A stretch of DNA of 64,000 bases from Camellia lanceoleosa (GCA_025200525.1 CM045761.1:203228321-203292320), one strand, 5' to 3'. Shown: positions 10,762 through 23,821, counted from the stretch's first letter. Numbers and translations are program-made. The notes: generated from the sequence alone by a model not told the origin.

Positions 10762-12921
10762 TCAATCCTTGGAGTCAGACTCCAGCGGCTCAACATCCAC
10801 TTGCTCGTATGGAATCGACATAGCCAATGTCACATCAGCAGCAGCAAGGACTTTGAGCCAACCGTGTTTGAATCCCCGATTCTCGAATTTGGGGATTTCT
10901 TCCACATAATTTACGAGGGCAGCGCTTTGTCCAGCCTCGTACGCCTTGAAAGCCTTAGAGTCGGCTACTTCCTTCGCCGCCTTCAATTCTTTGAAGTCCG
11001 CCTCAAGTTTGGTGATCGCCTCTTGGGCTAACTTGAGCGCAGCTTCTCTTGTGTTCGCCCTCTCCTCGGCGGCCAATCTGAGCTGGTCTGCATTTCTTGC
11101 CCTTTCCATCTCGGCCTTGGCCCTTGCACCTTCCATCTTCACCCTCGCCGCTTCGAACTCGGCTCAACTCCTTTGGCCCTCAACTTCAAATTGTAATCGG
11201 CCAATTCGTTCGATGGCGTCGTGCTAGCGACGGCCTATCTTGGCTATCCTTCTGACCGTCTGCAAAACAAGAGATTAAAACCAAAATATATGCATAAAAG
11301 GGAAAGGCAAGATCAAGATATTTACCAGAAGAACTGATTAAGCGGCTAACGCTATTGCCAAAAAATTCGGCTCCGAGCGAAAAGCCACCTTGTTAGACGG
11401 AAATGAGACCGACGAAGCCATGCTCAGCGCCACGGCTGGATCTTTCATAGCCAACGCATCAGAGGAGATCGGCATGTTTTTTTATCTTAGGTTGAACCAC
11501 AAAAGGCACAACCGTATCCGACTCCTCTAAACACGGCCGTTTGTCAGCAGGGTTTTCTTCAGAACTAGCCTCGACCTCGGCGGGACGTTTCTCCACCCTT
11601 CGTTCAGCCTCATGATTCGCTGGCACGACCGGCTCTGACTCGACATTTTCGGTTTAAGCCGTCTCCTCCTCGATAACAGGCAGGGGGGCTCAACATTGGC
11701 GATGGGTGGCACTTCGGATCGAATGGCCTCTGCTCTCCGTCGCGTGGCCATTCGTTCGGCGTTTTTCTTTTTGGCGAGTTGTGTGAGTGACAACCCGGCC
11801 ATATCTTCAGGGTACGTGCCAGGAAGGTCTTCTAATCCAATAAAGACGTCATCATAAACGTCCCCTTGGCCTGAGGTGGACGGAAGGTTAGCTGAATTGA
11901 GGCCAGCTTCCTCAAATGCTACCCTTAAAGCCTCGTCTACTTCGACCTCGACCTGGCCTGATTCTTCAGTGACCTCAGCGACTTCTGCACCTTCCGAGTC
12001 GGATCCGTCGAAACCAATTTGGTGCAAGTTTCTGAAGTTGGTTAAAACAAGAGCCGTAAGAAACTCTTCACCCCTCAGAATCGGGATGTTTTCTGCTGCC
12101 GAGAACGTCGTGTACGTCGGCTTGTATCGAAGAAAAATGTGGGCCACCCTCCCTTGTTTCTGAAGGCTTGGACGACTGAAGTATTTCAGCGCGACTTTGA
12201 TCTCCGTAAGAACTGCGTCGTCAGTCGAAGTCAAGACTTTCTTCAAATCGTTTCCTGCACAAACCAAACCATGAGACTGAAAAGATAAAGTCTTGTATAT
12301 ACAACAAAAATAAGTGCAAAGGGCTATATGGCCACCTGGTTCGCCCCTCCGTCTAGGGATAGGATCTAAGCGGTCCTCGCCTTTGCCGAATTCCCATTTT
12401 CTTTGGACAACGACCATGACATTATCTACTCGCTTGCCAGAGCTGGAAAACATGGTCACTAATTGATGGTCGGTGTCCTTGGCCCTGAGGAAATAGCGCC
12501 TATGCCGGCCAGAAGACTTCGCCAAGGCATAACAATGCCGAATAGTAGGTATGCCGAGGTTAATCCTAAGGCGACGGTTTAACTCCATAATCCCCATTAC
12601 GATTCTAAAAAAGTTGACATTGGGTTGGGAAGGGATTAGACCCCAATGGCGAAGGACAGCCCTAAGCAATGGGTGAAGGGGGAAATGGACTCCACCCTCT
12701 GCGATTGATAGGAGAGGGAAGATGATTGTGCTTTCATCAGACCTATCCATATCAAAGGTGCCATCTGTCACGAGTGACAGACGGACGTCATCAGGGATGG
12801 AAAAATGGCGTCGAAAACCAGAAATTCGATCCGCGGAGAGGAGATCTTTCAAATGTTTTGCCATTCTTTTTTGCCTATAGGAGTATGCTAAACCAAAAAC
12901 AAACCAGGAAAAAGGATTCAA
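10762..12921 (-). pseudogene. Antisense accessory gene of element B (putative gypsy-type transposon domain)
   Basis: Reads opposite to pol. The N-terminal part (12921 to about 12336) has the PF04195-like domain: FSIPDDV, FPLHPLLRAVLRHWGL, LRINLGIP and YFLRAKDTDHQLV. Intron 1 (about 12255-12335, 81 bp) happens to be open in frame, so one frame reads 464 codons through it. The middle part is acidic and S/T-rich. Intron 2 is about 11260-11325. The final exon encodes a coiled coil and the FKHGW...PYEQVDVEPLE tail, ending at 10762. Stops near 11527, around 11390 and near 11170 break it. It is the best-preserved copy of this gene in the window. Confidence 0.75.
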
Positions 12922-13220
12922 AGCAGAGAGGAAGAGAACTTACAAAAGACAAAGAAGATAGTGAAGGATAAAAGGAAGTTGCAGAGGTAAGTCGGAAGGC
13001 AGTCCAACAACTTCAAGCACCTAAAAATGTGTGTGTATTTGAAAAGACGTCGAAATTTTAAATCATAATAAATAGAAGTGTACGAAAGGGCGGGAAGTTT
13101 AAATGATAACCGAGAGGCGTGTGCTCTAATATCTGCGTTGGAATGAGGTTAGCCGCTGAATTTCGGCTCTGACTTTTCGAGTTCAAAACCAAACACTCCA
13201 GCTAATTGTCGTTAGTGGAG

Positions 13221-13235
13221 TGCTTGGGGGGCAAT
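13221..13235 (+). promoter_or_regulatory. Polypurine tract of element B
   Basis: The stretch GCTTGGGGGGCAAT ends directly before the LTR start TGTGGGGG and is almost identical to the tract at 3573-3587. The 300 bp between the antisense gene and this tract contain no gene. Confidence 0.75.
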
Positions 13236-13680
13236 TGTGGGGGCCGAATATTGGGAGACGTAAATAGGCCGAATAATTGGACCTGGAGAGTCGAAGTATA
13301 TACATCGCATTTGGCCCCGTCTTACACTTAAATCCTGCCCTATTCGGCCAAATAGCTGGTTGAGTAAGGGGCCGAATGGAAAGCGGTTTGCAGCAAAAGA
13401 AGCCGAGTAAATAGTTATACGACGAATCGAAAGTGGGCCCAGCCCCGAGGCCCAAGAAAGAGAAGATATAAATAGAAGAACATCAACCAGAAAGAGGTAT
13501 GTGAGAATTACTACGCTTAACTTAAAATACAAGTAATCCAGAGAGTAGAGACTGACTTGTCCATCGGAGTGCTAATTCCGACACCCCTGACCGGAGTGTT
13601 TATTTCTTTTCAGGTTGTTAGCTGAGGATCTCGAGCACCCCAGTGGATCAAAAGAGTATTTCCAAACCACCTTCCCCACA
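13236..13680 (+). repeat. 3' LTR of element B
   Basis: 445 bp, TGTGGGGG to CCCCACA, with a TATA box (TATAAATA) at 13467-13474. It is homologous to 3588-3987 but about 45 bp longer. The next base pairs belong to the RT gene of element C, which resumes immediately (CTCAT, the likely target duplication). Confidence 0.85.
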
Positions 13681-16600
13681 CTCATCTTTTGGAGTTACTA
13701 GATTAAAATTCCTAAAATCGATGCAGACTCTCAATTTTCCATTTTTCTTTGTGACATGCACAATATTTGACAGTCATTCCATATATCTGGCTATCCTAAT
13801 AAAACCTACCTTTAAAAGTCTCTAAATTTCTTTTTTGACTAACAAAGTTACATCATTAGTCATTCTTCTTGGGGGTTGTTTACGTGGGGTGAAATTATTT
13901 TTTATTGGCAGCCTATATTCTACTAATGTCCTATCCAAACCAGGCATTTCTGCATAACTCCAAGCAAAGCAATTCACATACTCAAACAGCAAGCCAACCA
14001 ACTTGCCTTTACTTTCATTAGATAAACTAGCATTTACATAAATTGGCCTTTTACATGCCTTAGTACCCAAGTTAAATTCCTCTAAAGGATCTTGAACATC
14101 TGCTTTAAGGTTATCTAACTTGGCAGGAGCAACTCTCAAATGTTCTAATTGCACCTCTTTATAACTTAGAGGGCTATTGTCTATTACACATTTTGCCCAT
14201 GAACAAACAGGCATTGATTTAAACTTAAACCTACTTGCAAGAAAGAAATTAAAAAGTCCGACAAAAGTAGAACTAATTACAAGGGTTGTGGTTGTCTCAT
14301 CCAACCTGTCTTTTTCACATATTTGCATCTGCATCTCTAACTTCTGTTACTTCCTCAATCACAAGCCCTTTATGTTTCTTCATCAAGCTTGGTTTGGCAA
14401 ATTCTTGGCCTATCTACTTGAACCCCTCTTCTATGATGTGCTTGAACTCTTCATTAGTCAAGCTTTTCTCTTGGAACTTAACCTTATCTTCAACTACTTC
14501 CATTGGTCCTAAGTCTTCATCATAGAGTACAACCTCTATGTTGTGAACATCTGCTACAAAAGGGTTGGCATCTGCCCGTAAATCTCGATTCCCTTCTGCT
14601 CATCTTGCTCATTACTAGTTAGGAAAATCAAAGCTTGATGCAAAGAAGATGGTACACATCCATTAAGGAGTATCGAATCCCTTCCTAGCAGCACATTGTA
14701 GTCAGAAGTGGAATCAATCACAAAGAAAGTGGTTCCCATTAACCTTGAACCAACCTGAAGTTAGATAACAACAACTCCCCTTGCTTTAGATGATCCCCCA
14801 GCAAAATTACTTACATTAAATCAGTAGGTAACAAATCTTCCACTGACTTACCTATTGCCCTCAGAGTTTTGGAATGAAGAATATTGACAATTGCTCTATT
14901 GTCCACCAACACTTTGTCGATTGGAACTCCATCTAGATGGGCTCTCATATACAATGGTCTTAAGTGCCTGATTAACTTTTCTTCAAGCTTCTATAACACT
15001 ACCTTTTCATTATCGACAAACTTAACTACTTCTATGGACCTTAGTGGCTTAACATCTGCCTTAGTCATTGTTGTTTCCATAACTTGCTATGTCCAGTCTT
15101 CTATATCCCATGCCAACATGTCTGGCTGGTTCGCCTTGGCCTGAAACTTCTTTGGAATAGCCATAATCATATTACATTCTTTTGGACCAGGCAAAGAACC
15201 AAATTGGATAGTAGCCAACTTCTTCCCAAAGTCACCACTAAAACTATCTGACTTGGCTTCTTCCTCTTTAGCTTCCTCACCCAAATGTACCACATTATCC
15301 ATGGCCAATTCTTGGCTTTGGATCTCTTGCATTGCCACATCTTCCTTATTCTTGTCATCTTCATCAGACATCAATTCCTTTTCTAACTTTTTCAATTTCT
15401 GTCTTAACAAAGTTTTTTCAGAAAGTTTCTCAGCAGGCTTGTTAGCTGCTTTGTCTGGCTCCATTTTCCTCTTTAAAATATGAATTGGCTGCACTAGATG
15501 AGCTTGAGAAGTTAAAGTTGACCCCTTTATTTCCCTAACTAAAGAAGCAGGAATCAAACCATCTCTAGTCTACGCTAAATCTAGCCTTCCAATTCTTTTA
15601 TCTCCTACATCTTTGGACATCATGGCAGGGAACTTCCTTTGTTCTCTTCTTTTTTGAGTCCTTGTCTCTCCCATAGGTCTCCAGCCAACCATAAGAAATT
15701 TTGGGTGAACGACCCCTTGCCATCCTAAGTTAGGTGGCATTGGAGGCTTCATCATTTTGGGTTGGACTGGTTGCATATCTGGCCTCACTCTTGGGCCATG
15801 ATGCTACTATTGAGACCCTCAAAATAGCCTCACAAACTGTTGTTGTCCCCCATATGGCCTTCCAATCTATTGTTGGCCATTATGAGGCTTCACAAAATGT
15901 TGTTGCTGGCCATATAGCCTTGTTAATACCTTTGGAGTCTTATATGGTTTAGAACCTTTCTACTATTTTAGCATGGCTTTAATATTACTTGATCCACTGA
16001 AACATGGATGGACAGGAGCTCCTTGAAACAAAAATGGAGCCTCATCCTCCCCATAATTCTCTGCAAGGCCAAATATTCCTGGATATGACCCGCCATAAAA
16101 CAAACAGTTGTTATCAAATATCTGTAGATCACCACTTCCCATAGTATTGAACCTAAGGCCAACATTACTTCCAATCTTTTGAAGTTCATCTATCACAATG
16201 GCCTTCGCTTTTTCTTTTTCAGTACCACATCTAAAGCAGATGAACCTTTCTTTAGGCTCCTCTTGAACTTTTCTCCCTTTTGCCTCTTTGGCAGCCTTTT
16301 CCATTCTTTCTTTGCGCAATCTCTCCAATTCTGCTAGGAGAACTCTACGATTCTTTCCCTTTTCTGGTCAGCCGATTGGAGGCTAGTTGCTACCATATTA
16401 ATACCTACCACCTCTGGAAAAAGATCACTGTCAACTGCCATAACACCTTTGTTTTTCTCAGCATACTTCAACATTCTTTTTTGAATCAGATCCTACACAC
16501 AATTTCAAAATGTGACACAATTATTAGTAGAATGCCTAAAAGAATTATGTCATTTGCAATATTCTTTTCCAATTCTATATCTCTCTTAGGTATATTATGG

Positions 16601-16722
16601 CTAGGAGAGTTAAAAATCTGTTGTCCATTAACTCATCAAACAAAGCATCTGCTTGTGATAAATCAAATGAATACTATCTACTAGATGTAGTCACATTCCT
16701 TTTTCCTGGCTGTGTTGATGGC
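13681..16722 (-). pseudogene. Element C: gag end, protease and start of reverse transcriptase
   Basis: Reading 16722 to 13681: a charged Lys/Glu-rich gag tail (about 16328-15963), a Pro/Met-rich segment (15788-15570), and an acidic linker ending in QPDMLAWDIEDW. The protease active site is changed from the usual DNGA to DNRA near 14900. The protease C-terminus, DYNVLLGRDSI, is at about 14700, and the RT N-terminus has FAWSYAEMPGLD and KQPPRRM. The RT finger motif VCIDFRNFN and TPKDE stop exactly at the B insertion. Several in-frame stops (for example near 15087, 14554 and 13822) make it non-functional. The motifs fit the Tat/Ogre branch of Ty3/gypsy. Confidence 0.85.
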
Positions 16723-16727
16723 ATGTC

Positions 16728-17941
16728 TGTTAGACTTATTTATTTTGATGATTTATTTAATTATGTTTTAATTTATTCGAAAGAGAAAAATAGAATCCAA
16801 AATTTATTTTGATGATTTATTTAATTATATTTTAATCAAAATTTATTTTGATGATTTATTTGAAAGAGAAAAATAAAATCAAAATTTATTTTGTCCCATT
16901 ATTTCTCACCTAAACCTTTATCCTAAATGTTGTTAGAATGTATTTAATATTTGATTAAATCAGGAGTTCAAACAGCCCAAAACAAAGGTTCAAACAGCCT
17001 AGCATAGCAGCAGGCCAAAAGATTCAAAAGGTTCAAGTGGAAGATATTCAAATTAGTAATGAGGAAAGTACAACGGTTATAAACGGCTATAAAGGTTCAA
17101 AAGGCCAAAAGGTTTAAGTGGAAGATATTTAAATTTGTAATGATGGAGTAGAAAATATTCAAATTGGTAATGATGGAAGTACAACGGCTATAAACGGCTA
17201 TAAATTCAAATAACTACAACGGCTATAAACGACTATAATTTTCATTATATATACCAAAGCCTCTAATGTAAACAAGTTACAAAAAACCTGAAAATATTCT
17301 TTGATCTATAATCACTCACATCTATTCTCAGAAATTATACACTGAGCCTTATAGCATTAAGCTCATCTTTCCTGTGTGAGATTTACAGAAAAATCAAAAT
17401 TTCATTTGATATATCTATCTTTGAGAGATATTTATTGTAAGCTTTCTTAGAAAGTAAAAATACCATTTCATCTTTGTAAAAGTGTTGCAAACACTGTATT
17501 CTTGAAATCTTGTGAGTGATTGTGAATCACCTAAGATTTGCAAGGGGTTAGACTTGTTAAGTCTGTGTAAAATCCGTAGAGGATTGCTCCATTTATAAAG
17601 AGGTTGTTAGCACCACTGTGAAGCTAGAAGATAGTGGAAAATCTCAAGTGAAGCTTGAGGAGTGGACGTAGGCCGAGTTGAAGCCGAACCACTATAAATT
17701 TGTTTGCCTCTCTCTCCTTTATCTCTTTATTTTATTTTACATTGCCATAGCTATATTTCACATTTTTACTGTGCTAAAATCATTAACTGACATAGTTGTT
17801 AAAACACTTGTTTTAATTATTTTTATTTCATTAATTATATTCATCTATTGTGCTAGTCATAATTTTTATTAGGGTATTATTAATTTTAATTGTAAAAACC
17901 TAATTCACCCCCCTCCCTCTTAGGTTGTCTTTTGGGTAACA
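16728..17941 (+). mobile_element. Solo LTR (probably Ty1/copia) in element C gag
   Basis: 1214 bp, starting TGTTAGAC and ending GGGTAACA (terminal inverted TGTTA/TAACA). It is flanked by perfect 5-bp duplications ATGTC at 16723-16727 and 17942-17946. There is no coding content; a TATA-like TATATATA is at 17246-17253. The pyrimidine-rich end (CACCCCCCTCCCTCTTAGG) resembles copia LTRs, but family assignment is tentative. It is the product of LTR-LTR recombination after insertion. Confidence 0.85.
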
Positions 17942-17946
17942 ATGTC

Positions 17947-18808
17947 CATGGGTTTTTCTACCTTTCTTAAAGTCTTACATACCATAGGTTTCTTGCCAAT
18001 AATTTGTGCTACATCAATGTCTATATCAAAATCATAACCAACTTCTTGGTAATAAGTACCAAATGAGGTTGCCTTCCTCTGTTGTTCTTCTCTAAGGATT
18101 GACTTATAACTAGTTGTCCTAGAAGATAATTCATATAAATCTCTAACATCATTCCTTCAAATTTCTTTCTCAACTCGAAATCTAAACCATTTTAAGCTAA
18201 TCTTATAACTTCTATCTCAGGAATGTATGCATAACATCTATTTTTTTGCTCTCTTAAACCTGTCGATATATTATTTTACAGTCTCTCCTTACTTCTATTT
18301 GAATTCGACAGATCTGCTAAGGTAACTTCAGGCTCAGTTCTAAAGAATTGAGCATGAAATTGACTCTCCATCTCTTACCAAGTATGCACAGAATTTTCTA
18401 GCAAGTTGATGAACCAAGTGAATGCAGTCTTAGACAATGAATTAGGGAATAATTTCATTTTGAAAAGATCATTTTGTCCTCCTTCTCCACACTGCAACAC
18501 AAATCTCCCTATATGTTCAATGGTGGATGGCCTCTTTTCTCTTGTAAACAGAGATAATTCTGGCACCCGAAAATTCCTTGGCAGAGGCATATTATCCACA
18601 TCTTTAGGATATGGACTCCTGAATATAGGTTTGTATGGCCTCCTCAAGCCTGGGCCATACATTTCTTGAATCAATTTTATTATTTGTTGCCTATTATTAA
18701 TCTGAGGATCTAAGTATTGTTGTTGTTGTCCCCCTCTTTGGACTTCTAGTTTGAAGTAAGCAAAATAGGGGCCAGGCCTTCTAGGCCTTGGGTTTATCAT
18801 GTTGGGTT
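17947..18808 (-). pseudogene. Element C gag, middle part
   Basis: Encodes a Ty3/gypsy gag core: PRNFRVPELSLF, then STIEHIGRFVLQCGE, then FKMKLFPNSLSKTAFTWF, at about 18700-18380. It is preceded by a Pro/Arg/Gln-rich segment. Its 5' neighbour in the element is now at 37782, 19 kb away, because element F inserted between them. Downstream it runs into the solo LTR. Reading is interrupted by stops after about 18375. Confidence 0.85.
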
Positions 18809-18813
18809 CATAG

Positions 18814-19861
18814 TGTAACATGCCCAGAGGGTACCCGTGCGCGTTAAACAGTTCGGACCCTTGATCTCTTTGATCTAGTCTCACTAGTGCAATGTGAAAC
18901 ATAGATGAGAGTCCAAATTTGGAAACTTTTATTGAAAATCCATTTTATTGCAATTTTATCAAAAATAGACTGTATCATCAGATCTCAGAGTCGCCACCTA
19001 ATATTTATTTTAGGAAAATTAGGAACCCATGACTCATGCCAAGGCCACTGTTCGTCGTAACCAAGGATGTTTGGCTTAGAACCTTAGATATGAAGGGGGA
19101 AGGTCATTAATTGAGCACCCCCGCTCACCCGATCAAAAGATCGGCCTCTACTAAACCATGATATGAATTTTATTTTCTTATATGTTCATGTTCTGATTAT
19201 TTAGTAAATCCTCAAATTTATTATGTGAAGCATACAAGGTATAGACTAGTTTGCTCAAATTGGAACAATTCGATTTCATGTTCGTTTTTTGAAAAGGGAT
19301 TGAATTTGCCACTTAACAAAGTGGGTTTAAAACTTTTAAATTTGCCACTACAAAGTGGGCTTAAAACATACAATCGGTGAATCATCCCAATTCAAGTAAC
19401 AAGCCTTCATCCACAGGCATTCAAACAGTTATAGCATTTAATTAATTAGCCTCATGGTAGGATGCTAAACATAATAAGAAAATTATGGACAAGCGGGATA
19501 CTAAAGCATAAAAACTCACATATTTACCGACATCCCGCGAACAGCTACAAAACAAAGTTTAGCAAAATATGCATGATCCTATATACAGAATCCTAATGCA
19601 ATTCACTCATGAGATGCAACTAAAGATTCAGCTTCTAAAATATGGCACGTGAATCATCTCAAGAACATGAGGTAACGCATAGAATCACATAAGAATTGAT
19701 TGAATCCACAAATACAAATTTAGCCAAATCTTAATGCATGAAACATGGATGCGAAGCATGGATATGCATGGCATGTCAGATACGTATGTACAGGTATGGA
19801 AAATAATTAAAGAATGGGATAAAAAGAAGCGGAGATGGGGGATTATTACAACATTTTAAAT
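18814..19861 (-). repeat. LTR 3' part of element F
   Basis: On the minus strand it aligns with about 22860-23816 of D. Shared blocks are TGTTTGAATGCCTGTGG, GTAGAGGCCGATCTT, TAGGTGGCGACTC and others. The two form a long, imperfect inverted repeat about 3.5 kb apart. The segment was split at 19861 by the insertion of D (duplication TAAAT). Confidence 0.75.
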
Positions 19862-22800
19862 TGTAGACACCCCATTTTTGACCGTCCTCAAGACTTGGAC
19901 GTCACTGTTGGAACGCTCGGTGATTATCCATGTTTGTGTTCGTTTTGAGTTCCCGGAGGTCCCGGCTGCGCGTCGTGCCTCAGGACCTCTCAACCGACTT
20001 GTTCTGTGCTTGGTTTTACACCAAGACTTGTGTGTTTTGCATTTGAGGGTAGGGAGAGGCTTGTTAGCCATCCCTGAAGCCCACTGGCTGCCCCCACACC
20101 ACACCGGCACTCCCTTTTGGCCATCGGCACTGTTTTCTCAAACACTTTGGCCGGTCGGCACTGTATGTTGCCGCCCAGCACTTTTTTGTGCTGATGCTTG
20201 TTTTGGCCAACCCCTGGGACATGGTGCATGCCATGCTACCGAATGCACCATCACACTCCCCCATGCACAGGTGTGACCATTTTGCACCCTTTGCACCCTT
20301 GAACCCCCTAAGCTTCTAGAAGCTTGACCCTTTGGCCAAAGCTTCTTGGAGAAGCTTGGCCAGCTGTCTTGGCTTCTCTAAGAAGCCAAGACCCCTTTGC
20401 AGCCCTTGAACCCTTTTTCTTTTGCTTAGCCACTAAGTCTTAGGCTTACCTTGGCCTATATAAGCAACCCTTCTCTCCATTTGTTGGGGGTTAGCCATTT
20501 CCAACACAAAACCAGAGCTTATATCTATATATCTCTGATATATATCTATCTATATCTATATCTTCCCTTCCCTCATCCATTGTGTGTCTAAATAGTGTGT
20601 TTTACCTTACTTTTGCACCATTACACACACTATTACACCTAGCTCCGAGATTGAGGGACTTGGAGGGTTGTTTGTTGTGATTTTGGACTAGTTTTGATCA
20701 TTAGAGGAGGGCTGCACCACTGGTTCTTCAAGGAGTCTTCAAGGGTAAGCATGTTGCTTTAGTTTCCCCAAACTTGCACTAGCTTTCTACCTGTCTTGCT
20801 TTGTGTTTTTGGATTTGTGTTCAACATAAAAAAGTCTTATATTTTCTTGCTTTAGAACCTTCATTAAGGTCACTTGGGGGTTTGAGCACAAACTCACCCT
20901 CTTAGGCTTTGTTTTGGCTATTTTAGCCCCTTTTCTTGAAACCTTGTTTAACTTGGTGTTTTTGGTCTTCTCACCACTGAAAACCAGTGGGTTTTCAGTG
21001 GTGAGGGAGGTATTTTGGAGTCGTATATAAGGGGGGGACACCCCCCTCCCCTTTGTCCCTTTTTGGTCTTTACTTTGGCTCACATAGTAGCATGCATTTT
21101 TAGCCTTATATGCCTTCATTTCAGAGCTTATTTGGGTGTTTTGGATCATATATCATCTCTATTTTTGGTTGGTTTTGTGGTCCTTAGCATGCTTCTTATA
21201 CTTGATTTGTAATGCTCTAGTTTGCCTAGAAATGAGCCATGAGTTTAGGCCATGTTTCTTGCATGTATGAGCCTCACTTCATGAAGATATTAGCATCATT
21301 TTGCCATGCCTAGAGGCTATAGGCCACTGATTTTGCCATGTTTGGTATGTTTGACAAAGTTGTTTTGCATTAAGGCTTGTTAGTCTTAAGATGTGAGTTC
21401 TTAGCATGCATTTGGTTAGGCTATTTTAGTGATTTGGAATCATCTAATATGCTATCTCAGTCCTTATGCCATGCTTATATGCCTCCATGTATCATCTCTC
21501 CCATCTTTTGAAATGTTGGTCTCTTATGCTTTAAAGTGAGCATTGTGCATGCTTGTATGTTTAGAGCATTTGGGCCGCCTTGTTGTTAGGTTTTGGGGGC
21601 TGATTCCATTTGTCAAAATCTGTTTTTGGTGGTCTAATATATCCCATGAGTGGCCATGTTAATGGTAGCAAGGAGTGCTCCCTTTGTGCCTTAACCTTAG
21701 GCCCTTTGACTTGCATGTTTGCATAGGTAATTGGTCACCATTTTGGGCATGTTTTGCCACTGTTTTGGGTTGGTTTGAGGGCTGCCCCATTGTGGTCTAG
21801 TCCACCATCACATGCTTGCCTCATGTCTATTGCTTAATTGATTCATTAAGTGTTATAGTATGTTGGTCTTATTGCTTGATTGGTCCATGTTTGCATGACA
21901 TTTGCATCTTGTATACTCTAGCATTTTGCATGCTTAACATGGTAGTTGCATGACATTTGGTGTGCTTGCATCCTAATTCCCATGTTGCATCATTTGAGCT
22001 ATGTTGCATACATGTATTTCATGGCTTGGTTCGGGGTTGTCAAACCAAGCATAAGGGTTGAGGGAAGTTCACACTACAAGTGGTGCAACTTGTTTCAACT
22101 CTTGGTCCCCAAGGCCCTTGACCAACACATGATAAGGTCTTGGTTTCATTTGTGTGTTTGCATGCATTTTTTACATTAAAATGCAATCTTGGTTCCTTAG
22201 CCTATCATGCACCAAGATGCATAGTTGATGGCCCAAGAACCAAGGGTCATGCTTCCTTGAGTCCCATACATAATAGGGAGCATTGACCATGCTTACATTT
22301 GCTCTAAAATCTATATCATGCACTGTCTGCCTGCTGTTGCTGTCAAACTATCCTCTACAGGAATTTTGTACCGACCGGCAGTATAGAGTGCCGACTAGCA
22401 CTTTATGGGTAGCCGATAACCTCTCAAGCAGCCGGTGATCATTTTACATGGCCGGTGGCCATTCCATCCAAATGGTGTACAAAGAGATGCAAGGAAGGTG
22501 TTCGGGACTTTGGCAATTTTTGAGAGACAGGCAAGTAAACGAAGAGGCAAGATGTCATGATGCGGGTTTCCCAAGTAGTCGGATTCGAGCATGCATCATT
22601 CGCGCATCCCGAGGCAGGGCTGAGGCCCCTCTCTTTTTTGTTATACACTGGATTTAATTTGATAATTAGAAATTTCTATAATAATTTATTTATTCTCGTA
22701 TTTGGACCTGCACTATTTGGGATCAGATATTCTTTTGGTCCCTCCGAGTGAGGGCGATTTGTAATAAGGGTGTGTGAGTGTGTGTATGTCTTCCAACCCC

Positions 22801-23816
22801 ACGCCTTTCTTCCTTTTATTTATCTCTTATGATGAAAGACTAGGGCATATTTAAATTATCATAACAAGATGAAAGCATGTTTGCATTCATTCATCTTTCG
22901 CATGCATCGGCCTCGGCACCTCATACAAAGCCATCGTACTTCAATTCCAAATTGAATACATGTTACTTGTAGCATTTCACATGCCATGTTTAGGATAATA
23001 GGCCTGTCTAGATTACATCTTTGCATGTGTTGCATTAGCCACTCAACATGAAACTAGGGTCATACATATGATTACTAACGGTTTTGTTTTGGCTTGGAGT
23101 ACTAGGTAAGTTTTATGCTTTAGCATACCACATGCGTGTGAATGTTGCCATATAACAGATGCTTACCATGCGGCTAAGTGCTTATGTGAGATAAACTGTT
23201 TGAATGCCTGTGGGTGGAGGTTGGGTTGCTTGAGTTGGAAAACTCATTGAAATCCGTGTTTTAGCCTACTTGCGAGTAGCAAATTCCGAAACGCTTTCAA
23301 AACGAACGGATATGCAATATTGATTTCCAAATTAGGCAATCTAGTCTACACTTGTTTCTTTGTCATAACATAGTAATTCTAGGCTAATAATTGGAATAAG
23401 AGCATGTAATGTTTTCAAAATCGATATCACGGTTAGTAGAGGCCGATCTTGAATCCAAGCGAAAGGGGGTGCTCATAGCTGACCTTCCCCGATCGTACCC
23501 AAGCTCCCGAGCCAAGACTACTTTGGTTATGACGGACACGTGGCCTTCGGCACCGAGTCAGGGTTTCCTAAATTTCCCATTTTTAAAAAAAAAATATTTA
23601 GGTGGCGACTCTGTAATCTGGCAAAGCAGTCCATGTTTGGCATTACTTTTCAAAAAATCTGTTTTTCTTCAAAACGATTTGCCAGAGTTGGACTCTTTGG
23701 TTCAAGATTAAGAACCGTGACATTTTGAGTCCTTTGAACTGTAGTGACCCAATATCGAACCGGAACGGGGGGAGGACTCGCACTACCTCCCCGGGATGCG
23801 TTCGGGGACGTCTACA
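19862..23816 (+). mobile_element. Giant solo LTR D (3.95 kb, Ogre-like)
   Basis: Begins TGTAGACACCCC and ends GACGTCTACA (terminal inverted TGTAGAC/GTCTACA). Perfect 5-bp duplications TAAAT lie at 19857-19861 and 23817-23821. A TATA box in CTATATAAG at 20456-20464 is followed by a pyrimidine-rich leader, fitting a U3/R promoter. There is no gag or pol inside; the scattered short open frames are chance. LTRs of several kilobases are typical of Ogre/Tat elements. A palindrome AGCTTCTAGAAGCT lies near 20309. Confidence 0.85.
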
Positions 23817-23821
23817 TAAAT

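Larger units (their letters stand above)
3588..13680 (+). mobile_element. Ty3/gypsy Tat-like element B (gag and most of protease deleted)
   Basis: LTR 3588-3987, pol remnant 3988-7395, tandem array 7484-8335, antisense gene fragment 8664-9607, second tandem array 9704-10430, antisense gene 10762-12921, polypurine tract 13221-13235, LTR 13236-13680. gag, the primer binding site and the protease active-site region are missing. The right edge interrupts the RT gene of element C, and the 5 bp next to it are CTCAT; the matching left copy would lie before the window. The two LTRs differ in length and at many bases, so the copy is old, or the two LTRs come from different copies. Confidence 0.8.

Noticed and set aside
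19856..22657. Short open frames inside the giant LTR D
   Set aside because: No domain is recognisable, several overlap each other on both strands, and the region is a non-coding LTR.
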